From: Solirubrobacterales bacterium
GTDB lineage: Bacteria; Actinomycetota; Thermoleophilia; Solirubrobacterales; Solirubrobacteraceae
Length of the DNA stretch: 6,944 bases
Direction of reading: 5' to 3'
Assembly (NCBI GenBank): GCA_019240015.1
Contig: JAFAZB010000162.1
Span: 1 to 6,944 of the forward strand
Program-made: the position numbers and the translations under genes
Shown: positions 5,581-6,944 of the stretch, piece by piece
Position numbering within the stretch: position 1 is the stretch's first letter
How the letters are laid out: the number at the start of each line of letters is the position of its first letter
Notes under the pieces: model-generated
Seen by the model: only the letters and a program-made list of their open reading frames with translations
The model's database searches: none
Told to the model about the DNA's origin: nothing

Positions 5581-6005
5581 CGCGATCCGGGTCGGCGCGC
5601 ACGTTCGCGGCGTGGCTGGCGCTCGCGCTCGGTGTGAACGTGGCCGGCTGCGGACTGAACGTGCAGGCGCCGGATCTGTTCATGCTGACGCGCACGGGCC
5701 AGGGCCAGCGGCTGACGCTGCTGGTCAATGACGCGGGGACGATCAGTTGCAACGGCGAGCACAGCAAGCAGCTCCCCGACCCGCTGCTGCTCCAGGCCCG
5801 CGACCTCGCGACCAGCCTCGGCAGCGACGCCAAGGCCAAGCTGCGGATCGCGCCCACCGCGGACAGCGTGTTCTCGTTCGCGATCAAGCTTCAAGCGGGG
5901 ACGATCTCGTTCCCGGACACCGCCGCGAGCAGCCACCAGGAGCTGGCGACGGCCGAGCTGTTCGCCGTCCAGGCCGCGCAGGGACCGTGCGGGCTTGGCG
6001 GCTGA
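5577..6005 (+). CDS. Small predicted lipoprotein of unknown function
   Basis: A 142-residue protein. It has a basic N-terminus (R3, R8), a hydrophobic stretch (about 10-20) and a lipobox VAGC with the lipidated cysteine at C25, so the mature protein of about 118 residues should be anchored to the outer face of the membrane. Two further cysteines, C58 and C138, could form a disulphide in this oxidising location. The mature part looks like a compact alpha/beta domain (strand-rich LTLLVNDAGTISC, helix DPLLLQARDLATSL, then strands); I do not recognise the family. GTG 5577 overlaps the stop of the GGT-like gene as GTGA, which implies coupled translation and possibly a shared process at the cell surface. 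No catalytic motif is visible, so a binding or structural role is as likely as an enzymatic one. Confidence 0.8.
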   Translation: MTRSGSARTFAAWLALALGVNVAGCGLNVQAPDLFMLTRTGQGQRLTLLVNDAGTISCNGEHSKQLPDPLLLQARDLATSLGSDAKAKLRIAPTADSVFSFAIKLQAGTISFPDTAASSHQELATAELFAVQAAQGPCGLGG

Positions 6006-6033
6006 GCGCTGATCGAATCGTTAGCGAGCCGGG

Positions 6034-6039
6034 TACGCT
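6034..6039 (+). promoter_or_regulatory. Possible -10 box for leaderless uppP
   Basis: TACGCT matches TANNNT and lies 9 bases before the GTG start at 6049, which has no Shine-Dalgarno sequence. The arrangement resembles the starts of the Get3-like operon and parA. The -35 candidate (TGATC near 6010) is weak. Confidence 0.25.
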
Positions 6040-6048
6040 GCCCCGTTC

Positions 6049-6944
6049 GTGCTCGCGCTGGCTTCGCACAACCTGATCAGCACCTTTCAGGCGATCGTCC
6101 TGGGCGTACTCCAGGGCGCCACCGAGCTGTTCCCGGTCTCGAGCCTCGGCCACACGGTCCTGTTCCCGACGCTGTTCGGTTGGCACACGGTCGTGCACTG
6201 GCAGTCCCAGCCCGAGTCGCCATGGCTCGCGTTCGTGGTGATGCTGCACGTCGGCAGCGCCGTCGGCCTGCTGATCTACTTCTGGCGCGACTGGGTCGCG
6301 ATCATCGGGGCGTTCTTCGGCACGCTGAGCAAGCGGCGCATCGAGACGCCCACCGAACGCCTGGCGTGGTTGATCGTCACCGCGACGATCCCGGTCGGGA
6401 TCCTCGGGCTGGTGCTCGAGCACCCCGTGCGGGTGGCGCTGGCCAAGCCGCTGGCGGCGTCGATCTTCCTGGTCGTCAACGGCGCGATCCTGCTCGCCGC
6501 GGAGCGCTACCGGCGCCGCTCGGAGGTGCGCGAGCTGGCCCTGCGTGAGGGCGCCAAGGCCGACGGCGCCCGGCGGCTGGACACGCTCGAGTACAAGGAG
6601 GCGGGCGTGATCGGCGTCGCCCAGAGCTCGGCGTTGATCGCCGGGATCAGCCGGGACGGCGTGTGCATGACCGCGGGCCTCGTGCGTGGCCTCGACAACA
6701 GCGACGCCGCGAGGTTCGCGTTTCTGCTCGCCACGCCGCCGATTCTGGCGGCGGGCCTCTACAAGGTCGGGGATCTCACCGGCCCGCTGGGCAACGGCGG
6801 GGTGCGGGGCGCCGCGTTCCTGGCCGCGGCGTTCGCGGCCGCGACGGCGATCGTGACCGTGCATTTCCTGACCCGGTACTTCAAGAGCCGGAACCTGACC
6901 CCGTTCGCGATCTACTGCCTGGTGTTCGGCGCCGCGATGGTGAT
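6049..6944 (+). CDS. uppP: Undecaprenyl-diphosphatase UppP/BacA, C-terminus cut by window
   Basis: An integral membrane phosphatase that converts undecaprenyl diphosphate to the monophosphate so the carrier can be reused for peptidoglycan and other surface polymers; loss raises bacitracin sensitivity in many bacteria. 298 residues are visible with no stop. Motif 1 is QGATELFPVSSLGH (22-35), with Q22-x3-E26 and the SSxGH serines. Motif 2, usually PGxSRSGxT, is AGISRDGVC (198-206): the essential arginine (R202) and preceding serine remain, but Pro, the second Ser and Thr have changed to Ala, Asp and Cys. Several hydrophobic helices are clear, for example AFVVMLHVGSAVGLLIYF and the final stretch. 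A charged cytoplasmic loop (RYRRRSEVRELALREGAKADGARR in part) lies before motif 2. GTG 6049 is the only usable start after an in-frame TAG at 6022. The protein is already longer than most UppP proteins (260-290 residues), largely owing to that loop. Confidence 0.92.
   Translation, partial: MLALASHNLISTFQAIVLGVLQGATELFPVSSLGHTVLFPTLFGWHTVVHWQSQPESPWLAFVVMLHVGSAVGLLIYFWRDWVAIIGAFFGTLSKRRIETPTERLAWLIVTATIPVGILGLVLEHPVRVALAKPLAASIFLVVNGAILLAAERYRRRSEVRELALREGAKADGARRLDTLEYKEAGVIGVAQSSALIAGISRDGVCMTAGLVRGLDNSDAARFAFLLATPPILAAGLYKVGDLTGPLGNGGVRGAAFLAAAFAAATAIVTVHFLTRYFKSRNLTPFAIYCLVFGAAMV

Noticed and set aside
5884..6864. A 326-codon minus-strand frame opposite uppP
   Set aside because: Its composition (Arg/Asp/Gln/His-rich) is that of a shadow frame, and the plus strand carries unmistakable UppP motifs.

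Overview
The window reads as high-GC chromosomal DNA from an actinobacterium. GTG starts are common and genes overlap by 4 to 14 bases. The paired Get3/ArsA-like ATPases follow the order of mycobacterial Rv3679-Rv3680. The overall flavour suggests a deep actinobacterial lineage such as Thermoleophilia/Solirubrobacterales, but that placement is an inference from style, not a proven assignment. I see no transposase, integrase, phage gene, CRISPR array, rRNA or tRNA.

Layout. Bases 1-1363, minus strand: two ArsA/Get3-family ATPases with a 4-base GTGA overlap; the second gene runs off the left edge. Bases 1364-1478: a short divergent control region with two AT-rich -10-like boxes. Bases 1479-3831, plus strand: an orphan ParA/Soj ATPase overlapping by 14 bases an FtsZ with a roughly 168-residue disordered N-terminal extension. 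Bases 3832-4044: a gene-free stretch holding a large nested inverted repeat and a second hairpin. Bases 4045-6005: a gamma-glutamyltransferase-family (Ntn-hydrolase) protein with altered substrate-site residues, overlapping by 4 bases a small lipoprotein of unknown function. From base 6049 past the right edge: an undecaprenyl-diphosphatase (UppP/BacA) with a variant second motif.

How the genes fit together. ParA and FtsZ are translationally coupled, and no parB is visible. FtsZ begins with a short basic/amphipathic peptide that resembles in style the ParA-stimulating N-terminus of ParB proteins. The most interesting hypothesis here is therefore a ParA-guided FtsZ module, with ParA positioning the division tubulin directly. 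UppP recycles the lipid carrier for wall synthesis, which fits a division/envelope neighbourhood, although nothing in the sequence ties it to the ParA-FtsZ pair. In the two Get3-like ATPases, each subunit lacks a catalytic element that the other retains, which predicts an asymmetric heterodimer with one competent site. The GGT-like enzyme and the lipoprotein are probably one transcription unit of unknown substrate.
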